The notes under the pieces are model-generated. The model ran no database searches and had not been told where the DNA came from. It saw only the letters and a program-made list of their open reading frames with translations. This document shows, piece by piece, positions 49,126-56,893 of a stretch of DNA of 64,000 nt. The position numbers and the translations under genes were made by a program. Positions within the stretch are counted from its first letter, which is position 1. Every line of letters begins with the position of its first letter. Origin of the DNA: a virus. The stretch covers positions 52,230-116,229 of IMG/VR virus record IMGVR_UViG_3300015371_000003, one strand, 5' to 3'.

Positions 49126-50166
49126 ATGGCAACGTCCGTCGTGGCGTTCTACCCGGCACTGGTCCCCGCTACCGGGGATCATGTGCTGGCGTCTGTGTTG
49201 TGTCATCTCTTTCACTGGCACCAGACGGATCCCGGTGTGTACTGGCAGGGCAAACCGTGGATTGTGAAATCCCGTGCCCAATTCTGTAAAGAGACGGCCA
49301 TCACGCTGGATCAATACAAGCGGGTCATTCCGAAGTTGATTCGGCAAGGGTGGATCGTCTCCGAACGCCACCAACGCTACGACAAAGTGCGGGCGTACAT
49401 CCGACTGGCTGAAAAAGGCAAATCGACGTGTGCGGCCCTTTTTGCCTCCGCAACGCATGGATTGGTGGCGTACGCCTCCAAGCCTTTTAATAATAAAGAT
49501 ACTAAGAAGAACGGAGTAGAGAATAAGAGTAGTAGTACCAGTAATGGCGACTTAACAGTCGCAAAGGAAACGGGGAAGGAGATAATAGAGAAAGTCAACA
49601 CAGTAGAGGATCTGAACAAGAGCAATATAATTTTTACGGCTGAGCTAGCGAAACCCAACAAACCGTGGTGGGCCATGAAAGCTGAGCATGTCTTGGCGGC
49701 GATGAAGGACATCACCCTCAAGAGTAGTCTGGAGTCCCATTGGAAGAAAAAATGCTCGCTGGCGATGGATGGGATCTACCAGAAGCCCTTGACCGGGAAA
49801 GAGCGGGGCCAGTTGAAGATGCTGGCAAAGTATCTCGGGGGGAATGAGCAGGCCAAGGAAGTCATCAGTTATGCCGTGGAACACTGGTGGAAATTTGCGG
49901 TGGCCGCGAGTGCTGCCGCCGATACCGGGATGCCCACCGAACCGCATATCGGGTATCTGTTGAAACACCATGCGGTGGCCGTGAAATTGCTAAGCAAGGA
50001 ACAGACGGCTCAGCCGTTGCCCTCGTCCCCTGAGCCGGTGCAACTGATTGCACCTCCGGTCCCGGTGGAGGAGGTCTACGTGATATCCGATGACGACTAC
50101 GCCAAGATGATGGCGGAATTGGCGGACATTCACGCGCAGCAGGCCGCAAAGAAGAACGCGCCCTAA
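49126..50166 (+). CDS. Replication initiator-like protein (winged helix, O/DnaD-type organisation)
   Basis: 346 residues. The N-terminal 100 residues (AFYPALVPATGDHVLASVL ... KSRAQFCKETAITLDQYKR ... KLIRQGWI) form a winged helix-turn-helix like phage initiators. A polar linker at about 120-170 is encoded by strikingly AT-rich DNA. A helical domain follows (LKMLAKYLGGNEQAKEVISYAVEHWWKF). The tail is Pro-rich and acidic. It is followed by a loader-like gene and the helicase, the order initiator-loader-helicase. By analogy to lambda O, the origin may lie inside the linker DNA. Confidence 0.65.
   Translation: MATSVVAFYPALVPATGDHVLASVLCHLFHWHQTDPGVYWQGKPWIVKSRAQFCKETAITLDQYKRVIPKLIRQGWIVSERHQRYDKVRAYIRLAEKGKSTCAALFASATHGLVAYASKPFNNKDTKKNGVENKSSSTSNGDLTVAKETGKEIIEKVNTVEDLNKSNIIFTAELAKPNKPWWAMKAEHVLAAMKDITLKSSLESHWKKKCSLAMDGIYQKPLTGKERGQLKMLAKYLGGNEQAKEVISYAVEHWWKFAVAASAAADTGMPTEPHIGYLLKHHAVAVKLLSKEQTAQPLPSSPEPVQLIAPPVPVEEVYVISDDDYAKMMAELADIHAQQAAKKNAP
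49486..49640 (+). other. AT-rich island, candidate replication origin inside the initiator gene
   Basis: This stretch contains TTTTAATAATAAAGATACTAAG-type sequence and several AGAGAATAAGAG/GTAGTAG direct purine runs, ending in AATATAATTTTT. It is far more AT-rich than surrounding genes and encodes only a polar linker. No iterons were proven by eye. Confidence 0.4.
50039..50052. repeat. 14-bp palindrome copy 18
   Basis: TGCAACTGATTGCA with flanking GG/CC in the initiator gene (V-Q-L-I-A). Confidence 0.7.
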
Positions 50167-50179
50167 GGAGGGTGCCACC

Positions 50180-50737
50180 GTGCAGAGCATTCCATTCCCT
50201 CAGACGACGGGTATGCTAGACGCCAAGGAGCATGCAAGGATCATTGCCGACTTCGAACGGGTGTGTACGACCGCCGGGATTCAAGGGCATTTCCTCTATG
50301 AATCCATGACGAAGTATTGCGGGGATGTGGAGGTTGGATGGGTGAAGCACTTCTGGACCCACAAGGCGAAGGGTATACCGGGACTATTGCTACAGGGCGT
50401 GTCGCGTCCTGATACGCGGTGTCAGTCGATTGCGGCGGCATTGGTCCGGAACTACGTGGATGCCCGTGTGATTCCGTTGAACACCCTGATCGAGAGCACG
50501 ATGAATGGGAATACGCCGCCCTCCCCCACGGTGCTGTTGATTCCGAACCTGTTCATGGTGGCGACGACGGGGAAGCAGATCCCGTGGCGCGTCCAAGCCA
50601 TCTACGATGTGCTGTTGGAGCGGAGCATCCGCAACAAGCCTTCGGTGGTCTACGTGGAGGATCTGACCAAGCTCAGCACGATGTATGGTGCCCCATTTCA
50701 TGATTTTCTCAGCCGATTTCTCGCCGTCGAGAAATAG
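50180..50737 (+). CDS. Helicase loader-like protein with degenerate ATPase motifs
   Basis: 185 residues, GTG start after AAGGAGG. It sits between initiator and DnaB-type helicase, the position of DnaC/DnaI loaders. Residues 68-83 read GLLLQGVSRPDTRCQS followed by IAAALVRNY, matching a DnaC P-loop region (GLLLxGxxGxGKTxLAAAI) in everything except the Gly-Lys-Thr. VLLIPNL (118-124) replaces the Walker B LLIDD. The C-terminus (VLLERSIRNKPSVVYVEDLTKLSTMYG) also follows the loader pattern. I infer a non-ATPase loader; a chance resemblance is possible. Confidence 0.55.
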   Translation: MQSIPFPQTTGMLDAKEHARIIADFERVCTTAGIQGHFLYESMTKYCGDVEVGWVKHFWTHKAKGIPGLLLQGVSRPDTRCQSIAAALVRNYVDARVIPLNTLIESTMNGNTPPSPTVLLIPNLFMVATTGKQIPWRVQAIYDVLLERSIRNKPSVVYVEDLTKLSTMYGAPFHDFLSRFLAVEK

Positions 50738-50745
50738 AGGGGTGA

Positions 50746-52032
50746 ATGCCGTTTGCGCTCGGCACCAAAGCGATTAAGCGATTCTGTCAGGAACAAAACC
50801 CGTTGGGGTGGCAGAAAGCCAAGTTGTCTCCCCAACTCTTTCATACCCACGAACATCCGTTGCTCGCATACGTGGCGAATCATGTGAAACTCCACCATGT
50901 GCTGCCACAAGTGGCGACGGTGGAAGCGCAGTTTCCAGATGTGGTGCCGGTGGATGCCCCAGAACCATCCAGTTACTACGTCCAATTGCTGGAGAACCAG
51001 TATTTCTACAACCGCCTGAACCGGGCGTCTCTCGAATCGCAAGCCATCCTGCAACAGAATCAGGATGCCCACGAGTTAGCCATTGAAGTGGTGCGGCAGG
51101 GACTCCGAGATATTGTTGAACAGCAACATCGGGTGCGGATTCTGGATATGGGGGTGGAAGGCGCGAATCTGGTCCTCGCGGCCTACCACCACATGACCTC
51201 CTCCGAATTCGTCGCCGCCTTCGGATGGCCGTATCTGGATTCCCAGAGTGGTGGGGTGATGCCGGGGGATGTGATTTCTTTTGTGGGCAGACCCGCAGTC
51301 GGCAAGACATGGTTGACGCTCTGGACGGCCCTGCACAATTGGGTGATCCGGAAGTTGAACGTGCTGTATGTCTCCATGGAAATGATGACCCTGCCCATTG
51401 CCCAACGAGTCGCGTCCCTCTACACCAAGCAGAACATTTCCCAATTGAAAATGGGCGGCTACAGCAATCAGACCTTTGCGAAATTCTATGCGGGCCTCAA
51501 GACGATGGCGTTGGAGCAGGCCAAGTTCTACGTGGTGGACGGCAATCTGGCGACGAACGTCGAAGATTTGTTTGGCTTGGCCGAGACGTTGAGTTGCCGC
51601 GTCATCATCATCGATGGAGCCTACCTCCTCCGCCACCGCAATACGCGATTGGATCGCTTCACGCGGGCGGCGGAGAACGTCGAACTAATCAAACGCGCCT
51701 GCACCGATCTGGAAATGATGGCGTTCTGCTCATGGCAGTTCAATCGGGAAGCCAGTAAGAAGCAGAAGAAGGGCAAAGGCGACTCCGGGGATCTGGAAGA
51801 TATTGGGTACTCGGATGCCATCGGCCAGATTTCGAGCATTGCCCTGTCCCTCTTTCAAGAGGATGGGATCGAAACCATGAAGACCCGGAAGGTGCAAATC
51901 ATGAAGGGCCGGAATGGAGAAGTCGGACAGTTTGCCATCGCATGGGATTTCAATTTGATGAATTTCAGTCAGACGTTCCCTCCCCTCATCGGCCAACCGG
52001 CGGAGGAAAGCGGGTTGTTGCAATGGGTTTGA
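50746..52032 (+). CDS. DnaB-type replicative helicase
   Basis: 428 residues. The N-terminal 140 residues are helical, like a DnaB N-terminal domain. The RecA-type core has GVMPGDVISFVGRPAVGKTWLTL with Walker A at 181-188, a LYVSMEM strand, Walker B VIIIDGAYLL (about 285-294), and SWQFNRE followed by a YSDAIGQISS helix. Shorter than bacterial DnaB. It should unwind DNA at the phage fork with the loader and primase encoded nearby. Confidence 0.8.
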   Translation: MPFALGTKAIKRFCQEQNPLGWQKAKLSPQLFHTHEHPLLAYVANHVKLHHVLPQVATVEAQFPDVVPVDAPEPSSYYVQLLENQYFYNRLNRASLESQAILQQNQDAHELAIEVVRQGLRDIVEQQHRVRILDMGVEGANLVLAAYHHMTSSEFVAAFGWPYLDSQSGGVMPGDVISFVGRPAVGKTWLTLWTALHNWVIRKLNVLYVSMEMMTLPIAQRVASLYTKQNISQLKMGGYSNQTFAKFYAGLKTMALEQAKFYVVDGNLATNVEDLFGLAETLSCRVIIIDGAYLLRHRNTRLDRFTRAAENVELIKRACTDLEMMAFCSWQFNREASKKQKKGKGDSGDLEDIGYSDAIGQISSIALSLFQEDGIETMKTRKVQIMKGRNGEVGQFAIAWDFNLMNFSQTFPPLIGQPAEESGLLQWV

Positions 52033-53231
52033 CGGTCGTGAAAAAGACGGTGCCCCTTTTCTTGTGGTCGGGGTGTTATGAACAACGCTGGCATTCGCGT
52101 CTTGTACCCGCTGCTTTTGTTCATCCCGCGAAGGTCAGTCGGGCGCTGCTTGTACGGATTTATAACCATCTGCGGGATTGCGGTTTTCTTCAACCGGGGG
52201 ACACGGTGCTTGATCCATTTGCGGGGGTTGGGACAACAGCGATTGAAGGGGCGAACCGAGGGTTGCGAGTGGTTGGGGTGGAACTGGAATCTACGTTTGT
52301 GGATTTGGCCCGAGCCAACTTCGATAAGCATCGTCGCTATTGGGAGTGGATGGGCTACCCTCTGCCGATCATTGTGCAAGGGGATAGTCGGCAGTTGCGG
52401 CAAGTGTTGGGAGAAGTGGGTATCGATGTGGTGATGGGGTTTCCTCCTTTTCAAAATCAACTTGCAAATGTGACTCAACGAGGTATTGGGTCTGGTCAGT
52501 ATCGATCAGATGGGTCTGTGTCAATAGAAGAACGGCGAATGACCTATCCTATAGATTTTGACCATGCTGGTTTTGCGAGTTATTTGAAGAAGGCGCGTGA
52601 AGTATCCGGGTTTACGAAGGCAGAAATCGATCAAAAAGTCGGAACGAATACGGCGTATGCGTTTTGGGAAGGAAGAAATGTTGGGGGTCAAATTGAATAC
52701 CGCCTTCCAACTCCGAAATTTTATCGTAAGTTAAAACAAGTGTTGTCGTTGGACGACCGTTTTGACGAGGATCTTTTGACCACGACTAGGGTCACTGTTG
52801 TTCGAAAGCCCATTAAATTGGGGCATACGGCACATGATTATGGCACGACAGAGGGTCAGCTTGGGGCCTTGCAGAAGGACGAGACGTTTTGGTCAGCCGC
52901 ACAGCAAGTAGTGAGCGAATGTTACGCGCTTCTGAAGCCGGGTGGAGTGGCGGTGTGGATCGTGAAAAGTCTAGTCAGACATAAAAAGATCGTGGACTTT
53001 CCCGGTGATTGGCAAAAGCTGTGCGAGCAGGTGGGGTTTGAGACGCAGGAAGAAATTCATGCGTTGTTCGCGCAGGAACGTACGGTGAAGGGGCAGAAAG
53101 TTCGAGTGGAACGGAAGTCGTTCTTCCGGAGACTGGCGGAGAAAAAAGGATCGCCTCCTATTGATTGGGAGACGATCTGGATTATGCAGAAACCCCTTTC
53201 GCGGCGACGAGGAGTGGTGACATGGCGTTGA
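52023..53231 (+). CDS. DNA methyltransferase with altered catalytic motif and inserted HTH
   Basis: 402 residues from ATG 52023. SAM motif I is DPFAGVGTT (64-72), followed by LRVVGVELE. The position of catalytic motif IV, (D/N/S)PP(Y/F/W), holds GFPPFQN, with Phe-140 where a polar residue is expected. Residues about 182-255 form an insertion that looks like a helix-turn-helix (YLKKAREVSGFTKAEIDQKVGTNTAYAF), also known to me from other phage methylases. ALLKPGGVAVWIVKS is motif VI-like. It probably methylates adenine-N6 or cytosine-N4, but activity is uncertain. Confidence 0.75.
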   Translation: MGLTVVKKTVPLFLWSGCYEQRWHSRLVPAAFVHPAKVSRALLVRIYNHLRDCGFLQPGDTVLDPFAGVGTTAIEGANRGLRVVGVELESTFVDLARANFDKHRRYWEWMGYPLPIIVQGDSRQLRQVLGEVGIDVVMGFPPFQNQLANVTQRGIGSGQYRSDGSVSIEERRMTYPIDFDHAGFASYLKKAREVSGFTKAEIDQKVGTNTAYAFWEGRNVGGQIEYRLPTPKFYRKLKQVLSLDDRFDEDLLTTTRVTVVRKPIKLGHTAHDYGTTEGQLGALQKDETFWSAAQQVVSECYALLKPGGVAVWIVKSLVRHKKIVDFPGDWQKLCEQVGFETQEEIHALFAQERTVKGQKVRVERKSFFRRLAEKKGSPPIDWETIWIMQKPLSRRRGVVTWR

Positions 53232-53235
53232 GGCG

Positions 53236-53490
53236 ATGAGTATGGACGAACGCTATCAGGTACGGGATCCGGAGATTGAACGGGCGCTCCGCACCCTTGC
53301 CGCCTTGGTGGATGATTGCGTGCCAGAAGGATGGGGGTGGGGCATCTTCCTCGTGCCCTTCGGGGAGAATGAAGCGGCCCCGAAAGGCAAGGGAGCCGTG
53401 TTCTGGATTTCGAGCGGGGAGCGGGAAGGCATGGTGGATGCGGTGCAAGGGTGGATTGACGAAAACAAGAAGAACAAAAAGAAGCGGTAG
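53236..53490 (+). CDS. 84-residue hypothetical protein
   Basis: Starts at ATG 53236. A conserved-looking core (WGWGIFLVPFGENEAAPKGKG, WISSGEREGMVDAV) ends in a poly-Lys tail. No family recognised. Part of the closely packed replication block. Confidence 0.55.
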   Translation: MSMDERYQVRDPEIERALRTLAALVDDCVPEGWGWGIFLVPFGENEAAPKGKGAVFWISSGEREGMVDAVQGWIDENKKNKKKR

Positions 53491-53498
53491 GAGAGTGC

Positions 53499-54035
53499 AT
53501 GGCGCTCAAGTTTCGCACGCACACAGATGCAGTTGGCACGACCGGCGGGAAAGCCACGATAGCGACGTTGATGCCTCCCCTCGTGGAACCGGTGGTGGAG
53601 CCGGAGCCACAGAAGGTGTTGGTGGAGCCACTGTCTCCCACAGAGCAGGCTCATGCGGAAATTTTGGCGGCGGAGTATATCGAACTGTGGAAGAAGTTTG
53701 AATACTTCGAAGTCAAGGCGTTGGTGAAGCGGATGGAGGAAATCCGCAAGACGCTGGTGGGGGTGGCGAACGAGACGATGGACGACAAGAAGCCCGCGCT
53801 CTTTACGTGTTCGAAGGGCACCATCGAATTTTCGGAGCGGGGCAAGGAAGCCACGGTGCCCAACCCCTTGGCGCTCATCCAGCAGCTTCTGGTAAAATTC
53901 GGACCAGAGGCCACCGCCAGTGTGGTGGACATCGCCATCACGCCGTTGCGGAAGATTCTGAGTGAGCACGAGTTGCAACAGCATCTCGTGGATGTCCCGG
54001 CCACACGCAGGCTTCTGGGGGTGCGGCCCAAGTAA
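53499..54035 (+). CDS. 178-residue hypothetical protein
   Basis: The first 45 residues are Pro/Glu-rich and disordered. The core (about 48-175) is helical with a KGTIEFSERGKEATV hairpin, ending in VDVPATRRLLGVRPK. Resembles in outline some phage proteins that act on nuclease inhibition or on Gam-like functions (a long helical pair with a short beta insertion), but the evidence is weak. Preceded by GGAGAG. Confidence 0.5.
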   Translation: MALKFRTHTDAVGTTGGKATIATLMPPLVEPVVEPEPQKVLVEPLSPTEQAHAEILAAEYIELWKKFEYFEVKALVKRMEEIRKTLVGVANETMDDKKPALFTCSKGTIEFSERGKEATVPNPLALIQQLLVKFGPEATASVVDIAITPLRKILSEHELQQHLVDVPATRRLLGVRPK

Positions 54036-54047
54036 AGGACGGAGCAC

Positions 54048-54233
54048 ATGGATCTGATTACGCTGATCATCGGGATCGTGATTCTCGGCGTGGCGTTGTA
54101 TCTGATCGAGAACTACGTGCCGATGTCGCCGCCGATTCGTGTCGTGCTTCGCGTGATCGTGGTGCTGGTCATCGTGGTGTGGTTGCTCAGGTTCATAGGA
54201 GTCCCGTTTGGTGGCGTCCGAACAGTCCGTTGA
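54048..54233 (+). CDS. Two-span small membrane protein (Thivi_2564-like)
   Basis: 61 residues with two hydrophobic helices, LITLIIGIVILGVALYLI (3-20) and VVLRVIVVLVIVVWLL (32-47), separated by ENYVPMSPPIR. This layout matches a small membrane protein family widespread in Proteobacteria and phages (Thivi_2564-like), of unknown function. Identification is from memory of the family's appearance. Stop overlaps the next gene. Confidence 0.65.
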   Translation: MDLITLIIGIVILGVALYLIENYVPMSPPIRVVLRVIVVLVIVVWLLRFIGVPFGGVRTVR

Positions 54234-54450
54234 TGTGTTGTGTGGGTGGACCATCTACGTTCACCCACTCGACTTTCCCAAGCATTATGTGGTCCGGATG
54301 TGGGTGGCCCATGAGGGGCGTCCTGTCTTTCGGATGGTCGGCGTGCTGTGCGATACGCTGGCCGAAGCCCGTGCTCAGGTGCCCACTGGCACGTATCGGT
54401 TTCCTCGTGATGAGTCTGATGACGCGGTGATCGTGGAGACGTGGATTTGA
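54208..54450 (+). CDS. 80-residue hypothetical protein
   Basis: Starts at TTG 54208 or GTG 54211, both suitably spaced from AGGAG at 54197; overlaps the membrane protein. Alpha/beta-looking (WTIYVHPLDFPKHYVVRMWV ... VLCDTLAEARAQVP). No family recognised. Confidence 0.55.
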   Translation: MVASEQSVDVLCGWTIYVHPLDFPKHYVVRMWVAHEGRPVFRMVGVLCDTLAEARAQVPTGTYRFPRDESDDAVIVETWI

Positions 54451-54659
54451 GTTTGTTTTCCTTGCAGGAACTGCGGTGCTGCATCTGCGGGGCGCAGTAC
54501 GAAACGACCGTCACTTCCGGTACTCGGTGGAGCAATGGCGTCTGTTCGATGCGCTGCCACTACGAAAAGGAGTGGCGGGGTTTTCTCTCCACGATGGGGA
54601 AACCGTATCGGCCTGACGAGCGGCAGTATGATGAGTCCGGGTATCCAGTCAAATCATGA
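54441..54659 (+). CDS. Small zinc-finger protein
   Basis: 72 residues from GTG 54441 (TTG 54447 is an alternative). CCICGAQYE ... CSMRCHYEKEW provides a C-x2-C...C-x3-C zinc site around residues 13-39. It overlaps the previous gene and the primase start, so it is translated as part of the same unit. Possibly a small nucleic-acid or protein adaptor. Confidence 0.6.
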   Translation: MDLSLFSLQELRCCICGAQYETTVTSGTRWSNGVCSMRCHYEKEWRGFLSTMGKPYRPDERQYDESGYPVKS

Positions 54660-55606
54660 CGGCTGAACAGGTGGTTTCGTTTCTCGAAGCCCTGCACGCG
54701 AAGCAAATTCATATCAAGGGGAACGGGTGGGTGGAGGCGAGTTGCCCCCTTGCCCGCTGGACCCATTCCCATCACAAAGATTCGAAACCGAGTTTCGGGA
54801 TCAGCGTGGTGCCGGGGGGCAAAAGCTACTTTCTCTGTTTCTCGTGCCGACAAGGGAGTGTCGAGGAACTGTTACAGACCATTGAATGGTATACCAAGGG
54901 GAATGGGCCGGAGGACTTCGCTAGGTGCCGTCAGATCCTAGCGGATGAACCGCAGATTGTCACGCTCCCTCCCTATCAGGAATTCGCGGCGTCGAAGACG
55001 GTCTTTATCGAGTGGCCGCAATATTGGGTAGAAAGTTTCAAACGGGCGGATTGGGTGCTGGACGCCATGACCTACCTGACTTCCCGCGAAGTCAGTCCGC
55101 AGACCATCGAAACGTTTGACTTGCGATGGGATCCGAAACGCTGCATGATTGTCGCGCCCTACCGGGATGTGTATGGGCGGCTGGCAGGCGCACGGGGACG
55201 CACCATCCTTCCCACCGTGGGGAACAAGCACTACGATTACACGTTCCAAGCGGTCAACAATGCCCGGTTGGTGTGGTACAACGAAGCAGTGCTCAACCTC
55301 CCCGGCCCAGTGGTCGTAGTCGAAGGGCAGTTTGACTGTTTCCGCACGGTGCAAGCCTTTCCCAAGACGGTGGCGGCTCTCACGGCCAAACCAACATGGG
55401 ACAAGATGAAAAAGCTCGGGGAGTGTGGGACGGTCATTCAGATTCCTGACCGGGATGAAGCGGGGCATCAGAGTGTGCATCGCTATGCCGCCCTCTGCCA
55501 TCAATTTAACTTGAAGCATCGGGTGGTTTGGTTAGACGAGGGAGTCAAGGATCCGGCACAGTGCCACGTGGACTACCTGCGGGATCGCATTCAGGAGATG
55601 GTGTGA
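54656..55606 (+). CDS. DNA primase (zinc-binding plus TOPRIM)
   Basis: 316 residues. A CHC2-type zinc domain occupies residues 20-70, with Cys-30, His residues in WTHSHH and CFSC. A catalytic region follows with YRDVYGRLAGARGR and a TOPRIM fold, VVVEGQFDCFR (about residues 217-227) and IPDRDEAG (about 262-269). It lacks a helicase domain, so it works with the separate DnaB-type helicase. It is about half the length of bacterial DnaG. Coupled by overlap to both neighbours. Confidence 0.8.
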   Translation: MTAEQVVSFLEALHAKQIHIKGNGWVEASCPLARWTHSHHKDSKPSFGISVVPGGKSYFLCFSCRQGSVEELLQTIEWYTKGNGPEDFARCRQILADEPQIVTLPPYQEFAASKTVFIEWPQYWVESFKRADWVLDAMTYLTSREVSPQTIETFDLRWDPKRCMIVAPYRDVYGRLAGARGRTILPTVGNKHYDYTFQAVNNARLVWYNEAVLNLPGPVVVVEGQFDCFRTVQAFPKTVAALTAKPTWDKMKKLGECGTVIQIPDRDEAGHQSVHRYAALCHQFNLKHRVVWLDEGVKDPAQCHVDYLRDRIQEMV

Positions 55607-55893
55607 TGGTGCTCCATTACAACGGTTTGAAGCCGCGCTCCAAAAAAACGCCCGCTGGTGTTAGTCCGTGGACAGCGGAGAAAGCGGCGGAGATAGACCA
55701 GAGCGGCAAGGGTGGCTACATTTTCCTGCTGACGGATGCGGCAGGCGCACGGTTGTTGGCGTCAGGTGTGCTGCCGGAGTATATTCGGGAGCAAGCGGAG
55801 CGGGCGATTGATTGGATGGCCCTTGATGAGCGACGAGAAGGCTTAGAAGAAGTGTTGCAATCAATTGCCGGAGAGGAGGGGCTTGACAAATAG
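55606..55893 (+). CDS. 95-residue hypothetical protein
   Basis: ATG 55606 overlaps the primase stop (TGATG). Helical C-terminus (IREQAERAIDWMALDERREGL). Promoter 55883 overlaps its 3' end, and copy 19 of the 14-bp palindrome lies in its last 40 bases. No family recognised. Confidence 0.55.
   Translation: MVLHYNGLKPRSKKTPAGVSPWTAEKAAEIDQSGKGGYIFLLTDAAGARLLASGVLPEYIREQAERAIDWMALDERREGLEEVLQSIAGEEGLDK
55856..55869. repeat. 14-bp palindrome copy 19
   Basis: TGCAATCAATTGCC, 13 bp upstream of the SSB promoter -35 (L-Q-S-I-A). Confidence 0.7.
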
Positions 55894-55911
55894 GTAGGAG
55901 TTTGGTAGACT
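55883..55911 (+). promoter_or_regulatory. Strong promoter for the SSB-like gene
   Basis: TTGACA (55883-55888), exactly 17 bp, TAGACT (55906-55911). Just downstream, GTGGTC (55917-55922) and GACCAC (55930-55935) form a 6-bp inverted repeat around the start region. Palindrome copy 19 ends 13 bp upstream of the -35. Confidence 0.8.
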
Positions 55912-55972
55912 GAGCCGTGGTCATTGTAGGACCACAATGGAGGCCAATCGTATGGCCGAAGGAGCCAATCAA

Positions 55973-56743
55973 ATGGCATTTACGTTCTTGAAGAAGGGGG
56001 CCGAAAGCGCGAAACTCGCGCAACGTGCCGCCGCAGAAGCGGAACAGCGTCAGGGTAACAAGGCGTTCCGTTTCTGGATGAAAGAGAAAGAGGAAGCCCG
56101 GATTACCTTCATCGACGGGGATCTTCAGGAGGATGGCCCACACGCGGGACACCTCGATCAGTACCGGTATTACGAACACAACCTGTTTCTGAACGGACAG
56201 TGGAACAACTTTTTCGTCTGTCCGGAGCGGACCAACCCGGACTCCGGGGAGAAGTGCCCCATCTGTGAGAGCGGCGACAAACCGGCGTTCGTGGCTCTGT
56301 TCACGGTCATTGACCACCGGCAGTTCACGTCCTCCAAGGACAAGACCAAGGTCTACAAGGACACCAAGAAACTGCTGGTCGCCAAGCCCCAGACGTACGA
56401 ACTGCTGACCAAGCACGCCATCAAGCGGGGCGGGTTGACGGGCTGCACCTTCGACGCTTCACGGATCGGAGACAAGTCGGCGTCGGTCGGCTCCATGTTC
56501 GATTTTGTGGAGAAGAAGTCTGTCGAAGACTGGAAGAAGCTGTACCAGATCGAACGGACGGATCCGAAGACCAATCAAAAGTCCAAGGTGAGCAACTTCA
56601 CGCCGCTGGAGTACGAGAAGGAAATTAGCTATCGAACCGCCGACGAACTGCGTAAGGAGGTGGCGGCGGATGCGGATGTCCCTTTTAAGGCACCCGGTGG
56701 GACCGGGGCAGCAGGTTCGCCGGATTACAGCGACGAGTTGTGA
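55973..56743 (+). CDS. Single-stranded DNA-binding protein candidate
   Basis: 256 residues from ATG 55973, chosen because GAAGGAG lies 8 nt upstream; ATGs at 55937 and 55952 are in frame. Residues about 15-110 include FWMKEKEEARITFIDGD, HNLFLNGQWNNFFVCPER and CPICESG, the zinc-containing OB-fold pattern of T4 gp32-like proteins. The C-terminus is acidic and ends SDEL, as in SSBs that recruit replication partners. A strong promoter precedes it, fitting an abundant protein. Assignment is by pattern. Confidence 0.65.
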   Translation: MAFTFLKKGAESAKLAQRAAAEAEQRQGNKAFRFWMKEKEEARITFIDGDLQEDGPHAGHLDQYRYYEHNLFLNGQWNNFFVCPERTNPDSGEKCPICESGDKPAFVALFTVIDHRQFTSSKDKTKVYKDTKKLLVAKPQTYELLTKHAIKRGGLTGCTFDASRIGDKSASVGSMFDFVEKKSVEDWKKLYQIERTDPKTNQKSKVSNFTPLEYEKEISYRTADELRKEVAADADVPFKAPGGTGAAGSPDYSDEL

Positions 56744-56750
56744 AATCGTG

Positions 56751-56808
56751 GTGAGGCAAGCCGAGGCATGGCGCGGTTAGGCAAGGTTCGGTGCGGTGAG
56801 GCATGGTA
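56751..56808 (+). repeat. Degenerate GGCA(A/T)GG short-repeat cluster
   Basis: Units GTGAGGCAAG, CGAGGCATGG, CGCGGTTAGG, CAAGGTTCGG and TGCGGTGAGGCATGG repeat a roughly 5- and 10-base period of GGCAAGG/GGCATGG type. I recall similar G-rich repeat strings between genes in other phages. It forms the only gap between the SSB-like and helicase genes. Confidence 0.6.
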
Positions 56809-56812
56809 AGGG

Positions 56813-56818
56813 TATAAT
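56813..56818 (+). promoter_or_regulatory. Isolated consensus -10 box TATAAT
   Basis: A perfect TATAAT follows the short-repeat cluster, 76 bp before the likely helicase start. No good -35 is seen at 16-18 bp upstream; the repeats might serve as an activator site. Confidence 0.4.
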
Positions 56819-56893
56819 CGCGGTGGGGGTTCATGCTGGAAGTTCTGAGAGCCGTGTTTCAGCCCCTGAGACACGAATGGAGCGACTTCTCGT

